Shown here: positions 53,826 through 61,936 of the stretch, one piece after another
Layout of the letters: the number at the start of each line of letters is the position of its first letter
Numbering within the stretch: position 1 is the stretch's first letter
Source of the DNA: Oxalobacter sp.
Lineage (GTDB): Bacteria > Pseudomonadota > Gammaproteobacteria > Burkholderiales > Burkholderiaceae_D
Direction of reading: 5' to 3'
NCBI GenBank assembly: GCA_003605115.1
Contig: QZKY01000015.1
Span: forward strand, 310,001-374,000
DNA length: 64,000 nt
The notes under the pieces: model-generated
Told to the model about the DNA's origin: nothing
Databases searched by the model: none
What the model saw: the letters and a program-made list of their open reading frames with translations, nothing else
Made by a program: the position numbers and the translations under genes

Positions 53826-55100
53826 ATGAACAAGCCGTTTTACAGACAGCTCTACTTTCAGATTCTCGTTGCGATCGCTGCGGGTTTCCTGCTGGGGTAT
53901 TGTCTGCCGGATACCGGCGCGGCCATGAAGCCGCTGGGCGATGCCTTCATCAAGCTCATCAAGATGGTCATTACGCCGATCATTTTTTGCACGGTGGTCG
54001 TCGGTATTGCGGGGATGAAGGATCTCAAGGAAGTCGGCAAGACCGGTGGACTGGCCTTGCTGAATTTTGAAGTTGTCACGACGGCTTCGCTCATCCTTGG
54101 CATGGTGATGATGAACCTGCTCCAACTGGGTGCGGGGATGCACATCGACCCAGGCAAGATCGACACGCACAGCGTGGCGGCTTATGCCGTCAAGGGAAAA
54201 TCGGAATCCATCATCGGATTTTTGCTCAACATCGTTCCGGATAGCGTGGTGGATGCGTTTGCAAAGGGCGATATTCTGCAAGTGCTCCTGTTTTCAATGC
54301 TGTTCGGTTTTGCATTGAACCGATGCGCAGAAAAAGGTACGGTCGTGCTCGACTTTATCGAAAAAACCGAACAGGTATTGTTCGCGATAGTGAACCTCAT
54401 CATGAAGATCGCGCCCATTGGCGCATTTGGTGCGATTGCATACACCGTCGGAAAATATGGTTTGGTCGCCATGCTGCCACTGGGGAAATTGATGGCAGCG
54501 TTTTATCTCACCTGTCTGGCTTTCGTGGTTGTGGTATTGGGGGTGATGGCGCGACTGCATGGTTTTTGTCTCACGAAGCTATTGCGCTACATTCATGAAG
54601 AATTGCTGATTGTTCTGGGCACGTCTTCTTCTGACGCCGTGCTGCCTTCCGTGATGGCGAAAATGGAAAAACTCGGCATTCGCAAATCGGTGGTGGCGCT
54701 GGTATTGCCGACGGGTTTTTCCTTCAATATGATCGGCACCTCGATTTATCTGGCGATGGCTTCCGTGTTCATTGCGCAAGCGACCGATACCCCTTTGAGC
54801 GTCTTTCAGCAACTCACGCTGTTGGGTGTGCTGATGCTGACTTCGAAGGGCGCACGCGGCGTGACGGGCAGCGGATTCATCGTGTTGGCGGCTACGCTCT
54901 CTGCCATCGATTTGGTGCCAGCGGCTGGCTTGGCATTGGTGTTCGGCATTGATCGTTTCATGTCTTTGGGGCGCGCCTTGACCAATCTCGTCGGCAATGC
55001 TGTTGCGGCGATTGTGATTGCGAAATGGAGTGGTGATCTGGATGCGCAGCAGATGTTGAGGTGTTTTGATGCTTCAGAAACCTCAAGGCAAGGCGCTTAA
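53826..55100 (+). CDS. dctA: C4-dicarboxylate transporter, DctA family
   Basis: A 424-residue cation-coupled carrier with eight membrane helices and two re-entrant loops. First helix [20 protein letters not shown], hairpin 1 [20 protein letters not shown] and the C-terminal [20 protein letters not shown] are DctA signatures. The usual NxDGTxIY motif of helix 7 reads FNMIGTSIY: the strictly conserved Asp is Ile303 here (codon ATC 54732-54734). This acidic residue lines a cation site in homologues, so ion coupling may differ. Confidence 0.9.
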   Translation: MNKPFYRQLYFQILVAIAAGFLLGYCLPDTGAAMKPLGDAFIKLIKMVITPIIFCTVVVGIAGMKDLKEVGKTGGLALLNFEVVTTASLILGMVMMNLLQLGAGMHIDPGKIDTHSVAAYAVKGKSESIIGFLLNIVPDSVVDAFAKGDILQVLLFSMLFGFALNRCAEKGTVVLDFIEKTEQVLFAIVNLIMKIAPIGAFGAIAYTVGKYGLVAMLPLGKLMAAFYLTCLAFVVVVLGVMARLHGFCLTKLLRYIHEELLIVLGTSSSDAVLPSVMAKMEKLGIRKSVVALVLPTGFSFNMIGTSIYLAMASVFIAQATDTPLSVFQQLTLLGVLMLTSKGARGVTGSGFIVLAATLSAIDLVPAAGLALVFGIDRFMSLGRALTNLVGNAVAAIVIAKWSGDLDAQQMLRCFDASETSRQGA

Positions 55101-55104
55101 AACA

Positions 55105-55875
55105 TCATTTCTTTGCAAAAACAAAGAGCACTTCATACGTGTTCGGCAGCATGCCTTCAGGCGTGCGCATTGTTTCAAAACGCGCCTGCACCGTCTTCCA
55201 GGCATCTTTTCCCATTAGGGCGCGACGGCGATTTTGACCGGAGTGTCCCGCGCCAATGCCGCGAATCGTTTCCAGCATGCTTCTGAAATCATGATGGAGC
55301 GTGATGAAGGTTTCGGGAATGATGCGAATATCCGTGAAGCCCGCCTTGTAAAAAGCCTCTCGCGTTTGCTGTACAGGGTGAAAATCGAGCAGGCGTTGAT
55401 GGGCGTCGATGCCGGAAAATGCGGTATCCAGTTCGTGCAGCGTGCCGGTGGTGAGTGTGGTGCAAGCCAGCATGCCACCCGGTGCGAGCACGCGGAAAAG
55501 TTCGGCGTAAGCTTGCGCGGGGTCGCACCATTGCAGCGCGAGGCTTGACCAGATGAAGTCGAAGCGCGCATCGGAAAAAGGCAAATGTTCCAGATCGCCG
55601 CAAAGTGCGTGAATGCCACGCTCCTGCGTCTTGCGCACCATCTCCGGTGCGAGATCGCAAGCGACGATTTCTGCGGACGGCCAGCGTCTCTGGAGCAGGG
55701 ATGCGCCATAGCCTGTGCCGCAGCCGCCATCAAGAATGTGTTGTGGTGCGAGTGTGGCAGGAAAGTGTTCTGCCAGGCGTTCACAAACGCGATGCTGGAA
55801 CGTGGCAATGGCATCGTAGGTGTTCGCAGCGCGATCAAATGCGGAACGGATTTTGTTTTTGTCGATAGCTGTCAT
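55105..55875 (-). CDS. bioC: Malonyl-ACP O-methyltransferase (biotin synthesis)
   Basis: A 256-residue SAM-dependent methyltransferase. ATG 55875 is chosen; the upstream frame overlaps bioH and is not needed. Motif I is LDGGCGTGYGASLLQRRW, followed by CDLAPEMVRKTQERG and IWSSLALQWCDP, the BioC signature. It methylates malonyl-ACP to disguise it for fatty acid synthase, starting the pimeloyl moiety of biotin. It is 11 bp after bioH. Confidence 0.93.
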   Translation of the reverse strand: MTAIDKNKIRSAFDRAANTYDAIATFQHRVCERLAEHFPATLAPQHILDGGCGTGYGASLLQRRWPSAEIVACDLAPEMVRKTQERGIHALCGDLEHLPFSDARFDFIWSSLALQWCDPAQAYAELFRVLAPGGMLACTTLTTGTLHELDTAFSGIDAHQRLLDFHPVQQTREAFYKAGFTDIRIIPETFITLHHDFRSMLETIRGIGAGHSGQNRRRALMGKDAWKTVQARFETMRTPEGMLPNTYEVLFVFAKK

Positions 55876-55886
55876 GATGCGTTTAT

Positions 55887-56621
55887 TCAAGCCGTGAGCC
55901 ACTCGGTTATCCAGTCGGCGCATTGTTCCGGGGCTGAGATAAAAGGGGCATGCGCCGCTTGCGGGCAAATTTTCAGTGTTGCGTGCGGGAGCGTGGATTT
56001 CATCCATTCCGCAGCAGCCAGCGGCATCAATGGGTCATGCGCGCCGTGAATCACTAGCGTCGGTTGGGTGATACCCGAAACGATGTCGCGCAAATCCAGA
56101 TCACGCAAGATATGCAATCCGCCGGTTAAGACTTCCAGTGCAGGGATATTGAAATCGCTCATGTCTTTCACATTGCTTTTGGCGTTGATGTCGTTGTGGT
56201 TGAACATGGCAACAAAACGCTTGAGTGCCGTTTCAACGTTGACCTCGATGGCCTGCGTGAATTCACTCAGCAGGGTCGGCGTGACGGCATGTGGCCAGTT
56301 TTCTCGTTGCACGAAACTGGGTGTGGCGCTAAAGAGAATAAGTTTTTGAACTTTGTCTGGATGACGATGCGCCGCGAGCAGTGCCAGCATTGCACCCAGC
56401 GACCAGCCGCATAGCGTAACAGGAGCAGTGCGGGGCGCGGTGTGATTTTCCATGAGCGCATCCACAACGGCTTCGGCAGTGTATGGCACGGGGAATGCTG
56501 TGTCGTCGTAGCCGGGCAAGGAAGGCAAAGAAATCATGTCCTGCCGCTTGAGCAGGTCGGCCAATTTTTGCCAGACGCCCGTGCGCATGCCCCAGCCGTG
56601 CCAGAAAACCAGATGTGTCAT
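55887..56621 (-). CDS. bioH: Pimeloyl-ACP methyl ester carboxylesterase
   Basis: A 244-residue alpha/beta hydrolase. VFWHGWGM supplies the oxyanion region, the nucleophile elbow is LCGWSLGAMLAL (Ser near 74), the Asp is in LVIHGAHDPLMP and the His in PQAAHAPFISAPE. It removes the methyl ester after chain elongation. It overlaps the end of bioF by 4 bp (ATGA), showing bioF-bioH-bioC operon order. Confidence 0.94.
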   Translation of the reverse strand: MTHLVFWHGWGMRTGVWQKLADLLKRQDMISLPSLPGYDDTAFPVPYTAEAVVDALMENHTAPRTAPVTLCGWSLGAMLALLAAHRHPDKVQKLILFSATPSFVQRENWPHAVTPTLLSEFTQAIEVNVETALKRFVAMFNHNDINAKSNVKDMSDFNIPALEVLTGGLHILRDLDLRDIVSGITQPTLVIHGAHDPLMPLAAAEWMKSTLPHATLKICPQAAHAPFISAPEQCADWITEWLTA

Positions 56622-57772
56622 GCCAGCTTCCTGAGCGCGTTCACCAGCCGATCCACCTGTTCCACCGTATGCGCAGCAGAAAGCGAAACACGCAGACGCG
56701 CCGTGCCTTTGGGCACCGTCGGAGGACGAATCGCGGGTACCCAGATGCCTTGTGCGTACAAGGCTTCGGCTACGCGCAAGGCCTCTTCGTTTTCTCCGAT
56801 CACAATGGGCTGGATGGCAGTGGGAGAAGGCATCAGATTCCAGCGCGTGTTCGCTAATCCTTGTTGCAGTCGCGCGATCAAGCGTTGCAGATGCGCACGA
56901 CGCGCTTCACCCTGATCGATCAAATCAATGCTCGCGAGCAGCGTCGCGGCCAGAATCGGACTGGAGGCGGTGGTGAAGATGTAGGTGCGCGCACGTTGCA
57001 GCAGCCACTCGATCACGTTCGTGCTGCCTGCGACGAAGGCGCCGGACACGCCTGCCGCTTTGCCGAGCGTACCCATGTAGAGAAGACGCGGGTGCATTTT
57101 CATGCCGAAATGCGAGAGCGCACCGCGTCCGTTTTTGCCGAGCACGCCGAAGCCGTGCGCATCGTCGACGACCAACCAGGCATCGAAGCGTTCTGCCAGT
57201 TGCATCAGTTGCGGGAGCGGCGCGAGATCGCCATCCATGCTGAAAACCGCATCGGTGAGGATCATTTTGCGTTTGGCGGTGCTGCTGGCAAGTTGTTTTT
57301 CCAGCGCGGCCATGTCGTTGTGCGGATAGCGCAGATGATCGGCGCGGGAGAGCAATGCCGCATCAATCAATGAAGCGTGGTTCAACCGATCTGCAAATAT
57401 GGCATCATCGCGTCCCATCAGGGCAGGCACGATACCCAGATTGGCCATCATGCCGGTACTGAATACCAGTGCGCGTTCTGCGCAAAGAAATGATGCGAGA
57501 GCCTTTTCCAGTTGATCGTGCGGCATCATGTGTCCGCCAACCAGATGTGACGAACCCGCACCAACACCCCATTTCGAAGCGGCTTGGCGCGCCGCTTCAA
57601 TGAGTGCCGGCTCAGCCGCCAGACCAAGATAATCGTTGCTGCCGAACGCGAGGAATTTTTGGCCGTCGAATTCGGCTTCCACACCGCATGGGGAGGCAAG
57701 CGTGCGACGGCGGCGCAGGGCGTGTTGCTGACCCAGTTCCGTCAATTGTTTGTCGATTTCTTCCCAAATCAT
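56618..57772 (-). CDS. bioF: 8-amino-7-oxononanoate synthase
   Basis: A 384-residue PLP enzyme joining pimeloyl-ACP and alanine, with the same length as E. coli BioF when ATG 57772 is used. Motifs: FGSNDYLGLAAEPALIEAAR, SRADHLRYPHNDMAALEKQL, VVDDAHGFGVLGKNGRGAL, PLP lysine in LLYMGTLGKAAGVSGAFVAG. First gene of the bioFHC operon, with an alternative start at 57808. Confidence 0.94.
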   Translation of the reverse strand: MIWEEIDKQLTELGQQHALRRRRTLASPCGVEAEFDGQKFLAFGSNDYLGLAAEPALIEAARQAASKWGVGAGSSHLVGGHMMPHDQLEKALASFLCAERALVFSTGMMANLGIVPALMGRDDAIFADRLNHASLIDAALLSRADHLRYPHNDMAALEKQLASSTAKRKMILTDAVFSMDGDLAPLPQLMQLAERFDAWLVVDDAHGFGVLGKNGRGALSHFGMKMHPRLLYMGTLGKAAGVSGAFVAGSTNVIEWLLQRARTYIFTTASSPILAATLLASIDLIDQGEARRAHLQRLIARLQQGLANTRWNLMPSPTAIQPIVIGENEEALRVAEALYAQGIWVPAIRPPTVPKGTARLRVSLSAAHTVEQVDRLVNALRKLA

Positions 57773-58175
57773 CGAAGCGTTTTTATGTCCGGAGTAAGAA
57801 AAACGCATGCTAGCACTGAAACGCTGGCTGGTGCTTCATTCTCAAGATTGATTTTGTTGTATGGTTGATAAATTTTAAGTCCTGTTTTGCGTCAGACGTG
57901 TATGTTTCCATTGGGATAGTTATTTTATAGTGCGATGAGATGAATGAGGAGGGCATAGATACAGTGCTCGTCGATAATGGGGGGCAACCCGGCGTGTCGT
58001 TTCGATGCTGAATTCCCTTCTTGCTTTGGCTCAATCCGCCAAAATTCCCCAATGACAAATCGCAACAGGCGCGGGGCGTGCTAAAGTATGCTTGTCATGT
58101 GATCGGCAAGGGAAAAACAAAGGATTTTTGAGCCGGTTCAATAGTTGCGGTTGAAGTTCTTATCCAGGAGAGATC
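57773..58175. other. Intergenic region between bioF and the stress-protein gene
   Basis: No gene supported. It must hold the divergent promoters of the bio operon and the universal stress protein. Direct and inverted short repeats were not obvious. An 82-codon open frame on the minus strand has no RBS and looks random. Confidence 0.45.
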
Positions 58176-58637
58176 ATGTATAAAAAAATTCTGGTTACAA
58201 CAGATGGCTCGGAAGTGTCTGCTGCTGCCGCCATCAAAGGGGTGACGTTTGCCAAGTCGATTGGCGCAGAAGTGGTGGGGATGTTCGTTGCACCGGAATA
58301 TCAGTATCCGGTTTATGTTGAAATTATTCCGCCTACGTATCCTTCCGAACAGGAATACGAAACGACCATGAAGAAGGCGGGTGAAGTGCACTTGAAGCCG
58401 ATTCAGGAAGCTGCCCAATCCATGGGCGTGAAATGTACTGCGCTGACTCTCTTTTCCGATGTGCCTGCGCAAAAAATCGCCGATGCGGCCACAGAAAACG
58501 CTTGCGATCTCATTTTTATGGGCTCGCACGGCCGCACAGGTTTGAACAAGCTCCTGGTTGGCAGCGTTACGGCTCGCGTGTTGGGTTTGTCTCGCGTTCC
58601 CGTGCTTGTGGACAGGTTGGATATACCCGCCAAGTAA
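58176..58637 (+). CDS. Universal stress protein (UspA family)
   Basis: A 153-residue single-domain protein. MYKKILVTTDGSEVSAAAAI at the start, and GxxGxnG-type ATP-binding segment MGSHGRTGLNKLLVGSVTAR near the end, are standard. RBS CAGGAGAGATC precedes ATG 58176. It probably binds ATP and acts under stress or growth arrest; the exact role is unknown. A bidirectional terminator follows at 58671. Confidence 0.93.
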   Translation: MYKKILVTTDGSEVSAAAAIKGVTFAKSIGAEVVGMFVAPEYQYPVYVEIIPPTYPSEQEYETTMKKAGEVHLKPIQEAAQSMGVKCTALTLFSDVPAQKIADAATENACDLIFMGSHGRTGLNKLLVGSVTARVLGLSRVPVLVDRLDIPAK

Positions 58638-58664
58638 TTTATAGAGATAGATGTCGTTGAAGGA

Positions 58665-58698
58665 ATAAAAAAACCGCTGGCACGCCAGCGGTTTTTTT
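58665..58698. terminator. Bidirectional terminator between usp and rplI
   Basis: AAACCGCTGG-CACG-CCAGCGGTTT with A runs on one side and T runs on the other serves both converging genes. Confidence 0.9.
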
Positions 58699-58721
58699 AT
58701 TGTGCTTTAAAGCTTAGGTAT

Positions 58722-59174
58722 TTAAGCTTGCTCGCCGAGTACCGAAACGGTGATGTCCACGACGACGTCTGAGTGCAGTGCAACAGACAGAGCGTGATCG
58801 CCAACGGTTTTGAAAGGACCCTGCGGCAGGCGGATTTGCGATTTTTCTACCGCAAAGCCTTGCTTGCTGAGTGCTTCGGCAATGTCATTGTTGGTGACAG
58901 AGCCGAACAGGCGGCCATCGACGCCAGACTTCTGCAGAATTTGTACGGTCATGCCGGACAATTTCTCACCCAGCGATTTTGCTGCAGCCAGTTTTTCTGC
59001 TGCGGCTTTTTCGAGGTCTGCGCGGCGTGTTTCAAACTCTGCTTTGGCTGCTGCAGTGGCGCGGCGTGCCATCTTTTGCGGGATCAGGAAGTTACGGGCA
59101 TAACCGTCTTTGACACGAACGATGTCGCCGAGGTTGCCGAGGTTTCCGACTTTTTCTAACAGAATAATTTCCAT
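58722..59174 (-). CDS. rplI: Ribosomal protein bL9
   Basis: A 150-residue large-subunit protein. The N-terminal domain [20 protein letters not shown] with [15 protein letters not shown] binds 23S rRNA. A long helix ([20 protein letters not shown]) connects to the C-terminal domain. Last gene of the rpsF-priB-rpsR-rplI operon. Confidence 0.97.
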   Translation of the reverse strand: MEIILLEKVGNLGNLGDIVRVKDGYARNFLIPQKMARRATAAAKAEFETRRADLEKAAAEKLAAAKSLGEKLSGMTVQILQKSGVDGRLFGSVTNNDIAEALSKQGFAVEKSQIRLPQGPFKTVGDHALSVALHSDVVVDITVSVLGEQA

Positions 59175-59207
59175 GTTTGTCTCCGATATCCTTGTGCTTG
59201 TCCGTGA

Positions 59208-59492
59208 TTACGCTGTGTGCAGCGCGGTGTAGGGCAGCAGCGCAAGGAAGCGTGCACGCTTGATCGCGGTGTCAACCTGGCGCTGATAGTGCGCCCTGGT
59301 GCCGGTCAGGCGCGCCGGCATGATCTTGCAGTTTTCCTGAATGAAATCCTTGAGCGTATCGATATCTTTGTAATCTACTTGCTCAACTTTGGCCGCCGTG
59401 AAGCGGCAGAATTTCTTGCGTTTGAACAGCGGGTTTTGCTGCTTACGCTTGTCTTTCAATTTGTTCTTGTCGAATCTTCTTCCCATTGCCAT
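59208..59492 (-). CDS. rpsR: Ribosomal protein bS18
   Basis: A 94-residue small-subunit protein with [20 protein letters not shown] and the conserved [20 protein letters not shown] core. It binds with bS6 to the 16S central domain. ATG 59492 or 59486 may start it; the N-terminal extension is slightly longer than in E. coli. Confidence 0.97.
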   Translation of the reverse strand: MAMGRRFDKNKLKDKRKQQNPLFKRKKFCRFTAAKVEQVDYKDIDTLKDFIQENCKIMPARLTGTRAHYQRQVDTAIKRARFLALLPYTALHTA

Positions 59493-59533
59493 ATCAGGCT
59501 CCTAAATATTCTCGCGGGTATTGAACCCTAGCG

Positions 59534-59824
59534 TTAAAAATCAATAATGTGAAATACGAGGCTTTTGCTGTTGCGGTTCTTACGTGCCATGAATCCGTTG
59601 AATTGATGCGTTTCGCTCATTTCAGCTTTGTTGAATTTTCCTGCGATTTCGCCTGAGGCGATTGCGGGGATTTCAAATTCAATCAGCCGTTCGATGCCTG
59701 CTTCAACTTGTGTCGAACTGTGCAGCAATTTTGCTGTCACAATCGGAATGCCTGCCGGGGTGTAGCGCAATGTCTCGCGCTCTACGATGCGTGCAAGCAG
59801 TTGAAGCTGGTTTTCGGGATTCAG
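59534..59824 (-). CDS. priB: Primosomal replication protein N (PriB), likely CTG start
   Basis: A 96-residue OB-fold single-strand DNA binding protein of replication restart. The core LRYTPAGIPIVTAKLLHSST is the PriB signature. The frame continues upstream to the rpsF end without ATG or GTG, giving NPENQLQLLARIVERETLRY; the best start is CTG 59824 behind GGAAAGGGCGTGAA. Only TTG at 59770 would also work, but it would remove the first beta strand. It sits between rpsF and rpsR as usual in betaproteobacteria. Confidence 0.85.
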   Translation of the reverse strand: MNPENQLQLLARIVERETLRYTPAGIPIVTAKLLHSSTQVEAGIERLIEFEIPAIASGEIAGKFNKAEMSETHQFNGFMARKNRNSKSLVFHIIDF

Positions 59825-59849
59825 TTCACGCCCTTTCCGTCAAATGCGC

Positions 59850-60233
59850 TTAGGCTTCAGCAGGTGCTGCTGCCGCTGCTTCGGTGTTGCGCTGCTTGGC
59901 CGACTCTTCCTTTTGCACCGATTTCATCATCGGGGAAGGTGCGGTTTCGGCATGCTTCATCTTGACGGTGAGGTGACGCAATACCGCATCGTTGAACTTG
60001 AATGCGGTTTCAATTTCAGCCAGCGTTTCGCCATCACACTCGATGTTCATGCACACATAATGTGCTTTCGCGAGCTTCTGGATCATGTAAGCCAACTGAC
60101 GACGACCCCAGTCTTCTACGCGGTGGATTTTGCCGCCGCGACTGGTGACCGTATTTTTGTAGCGCTCGATCATCGCGGGCACTTGCTCGCTTTGATCGGG
60201 ATGCACGATAAATACAATTTCATAATGACGCAT
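59850..60233 (-). CDS. rpsF: Ribosomal protein bS6
   Basis: A 127-residue small-subunit protein with [40 protein letters not shown] and an Ala/Glu-rich tail ([16 protein letters not shown]). It heads the operon and has a consensus promoter. RBS ATAAGGAGATTAC precedes ATG 60233. Confidence 0.97.
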   Translation of the reverse strand: MRHYEIVFIVHPDQSEQVPAMIERYKNTVTSRGGKIHRVEDWGRRQLAYMIQKLAKAHYVCMNIECDGETLAEIETAFKFNDAVLRHLTVKMKHAETAPSPMMKSVQKEESAKQRNTEAAAAAPAEA

Positions 60234-60308
60234 GTAATCTCCTTATGGACGGATTAAGAAATCGCCCACCTCGGCGTCAAGACGAGTGTGGGAAGAGGAA
60301 AGCCGAGA

Positions 60309-60337
60309 ATTATACCCAGAAATGGCTGAAAATTCAA
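60309..60337 (-). promoter_or_regulatory. Promoter of the rpsF-priB-rpsR-rplI operon
   Basis: On the minus strand TTGAAT (60337-60332), a 17-bp spacer and TATAAT (60314-60309) form a near-consensus sigma-70 promoter about 75 bp before rpsF. The leader contains CGCCGAGGTGGG, possibly an S6-S18 autoregulatory element. Confidence 0.7.
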
Positions 60338-60442
60338 CGCCTTGAATGGGCGGGTGCTTTAAAAAGAGCAATGTCATGGCAAGAGACAGAAACGTAGCGC
60401 TTTATCACAAGCCATCTGTGGCAAAAAATGCAACACACACCC

Positions 60443-61003
60443 TCAGTGCGTTACACCATCCCGCTTAACGACTTTCAGGAAAGTCAGCGCCAATATCTTG
60501 ATGTCTGTTATGAAAGATTGTCGCTTGAGGTATTCCTCATCCAGCTTCACTTTGTCAGGAATGGGGAGTTCGTCTCGGCCATTGATTTGCGCCCAGCCGG
60601 TCAGGCCGGGTACGAGCCGAGAAACGCCACAGGCCGTACGCAATTCGACCAAGTCATCCTGGTTGAAAAGGGCAGGGCGCGGCCCCACAAAACTCATGTC
60701 TCCTTTGAGGATGCTCCAAAGTTGGGGCAATTCGTCGAGGCTGGATTTGCGCAGAAAAGAACCGCAGGGCGTCAGATATTTTGCGGGATCGGAGAGGAGA
60801 TGGGTGGCTACGGCGGGGGTGTCGATCCGCATGGTGCGGAATTTCGGCATGCTGAAGATGGCATTGTCTTTGCCGACTCGATCGGACCAGTAAAGTGCCG
60901 GACCTCTTGAGGTCATTTTGACCAAAATGGCGACAAAGAGAATCGGTAGCGCAAAGATGACCGATGCAATCAGAGCCAAAACAATGTCAAAAAGACGTTT
61001 CAT
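60443..61003 (-). CDS. Undecaprenyl-phosphate sugar phosphotransferase (short form)
   Basis: A 186-residue monotopic phosphoglycosyl transferase like PglC or the catalytic domain of WcaJ. It begins with a re-entrant hydrophobic segment (IVLALIASVIFALPILFVAI), then PKFRTMRIDT, SLDELPQLWSILKGDMSFVG and GPRPALF. It would start a lipid-linked sugar for capsule, exopolysaccharide or glycan. No glycan cluster is next to it. Confidence 0.9.
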   Translation of the reverse strand: MKRLFDIVLALIASVIFALPILFVAILVKMTSRGPALYWSDRVGKDNAIFSMPKFRTMRIDTPAVATHLLSDPAKYLTPCGSFLRKSSLDELPQLWSILKGDMSFVGPRPALFNQDDLVELRTACGVSRLVPGLTGWAQINGRDELPIPDKVKLDEEYLKRQSFITDIKILALTFLKVVKRDGVTH

Positions 61004-61107
61004 GTGGTGTTGAGTGAGTATTCAGCGCAGGCGATTTTATCAGTTGCCGTTCGGATTGTGGCTTGGATAACAGTTCATTCGCAAGGATACTTGCCTTTTT
61101 ATGAAAA

Positions 61108-61140
61108 CTGTATAAAAATACAGGCTGTTGATTTAGACAG
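61108..61140 (+). promoter_or_regulatory. Two tandem SOS boxes before lexA
   Basis: CTGTATAAAAATACAG (61108-61123) and CTGTTGATTTAGACAG (61125-61140) both fit CTG-N10-CAG. They lie 43-75 bp before the lexA start, so LexA represses its own gene; two boxes are also found in E. coli lexA. Confidence 0.88.
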
Positions 61141-61182
61141 CCTGATTTTTAATACGGATGGTCAACAGCGGAGGGCAGGAAC

Positions 61183-61854
61183 ATGATCAAATTGACCGCG
61201 CGGCAACAGCAAATTCTCGATCTCATCAAGTCAGCCATCGAAAATACCGGCTTTCCCCCGACACGCGCCGAAATCGCTGCCGAACTGGGATTTCGCTCCA
61301 TCAATGCGGCGGAGGAACATCTTCAAGCTTTGGCGCGCAAGGGGGCGATTACCATTGCCCCCGGCACCTCGCGCGGTATTCGCTTGTGTGAGTCCATGCA
61401 GGATAGGGACGGCTTGTCCGATAGACGGCCATTGGGGCAAATGACCTTGCCGCATGCCGCCTTGCAGCAACTGAGCTTGCCATTGGTGGGGCGCGTGGCG
61501 GCCGGTTCGCCCATTCTGGCGCAGGAGCACATCGAAACCACTTACAACGTCGATCCGGGCATGTTTTCTCAAAAGCCGGATTACCTGCTGAAGGTGCGTG
61601 GCATGTCGATGCGGGATGTCGGCATTCTGGATGGCGATTTGCTTGCAGTGAAAAAAGTGGATCAGGCACGTAACGGTCAAATTGTCGTGGCGCGTCTGGG
61701 TGATGATGTCACGGTCAAGCGCCTGAACAAAACTGGTTCCCGGATCGAGTTGCATCCGGAAAACCCCGATTTTGAATTGATCACGGTTGAAGAGGGGCGC
61801 GAGGACTTTGCGCTAGAAGGTCTTGCTGTTGGACTCTTGAGAACCTTTAGTTAA
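61183..61854 (+). CDS. lexA: SOS response repressor/protease LexA
   Basis: A 223-residue repressor. N-terminal winged helix: [20 protein letters not shown] and [20 protein letters not shown]. Cleavage site Ala-Gly in [10 protein letters not shown], catalytic Ser in [14 protein letters not shown] and catalytic Lys in [10 protein letters not shown] are present. RBS GGAGGGCAGGAAC precedes ATG 61183. Confidence 0.96.
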   Translation: MIKLTARQQQILDLIKSAIENTGFPPTRAEIAAELGFRSINAAEEHLQALARKGAITIAPGTSRGIRLCESMQDRDGLSDRRPLGQMTLPHAALQQLSLPLVGRVAAGSPILAQEHIETTYNVDPGMFSQKPDYLLKVRGMSMRDVGILDGDLLAVKKVDQARNGQIVVARLGDDVTVKRLNKTGSRIELHPENPDFELITVEEGREDFALEGLAVGLLRTFS

Positions 61855-61936
61855 AGCGCTTGGTGTGACGTAAAAACACAAGCAATGCATGTGCGCCACC
61901 GGTACAATCCGGTATTCCGTTTAGCGCGCTTCTCCC

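Noticed and set aside
57810-58058. 82-codon minus-strand open frame upstream of bioF
   Set aside because: No RBS and low-complexity sequence in a promoter region.
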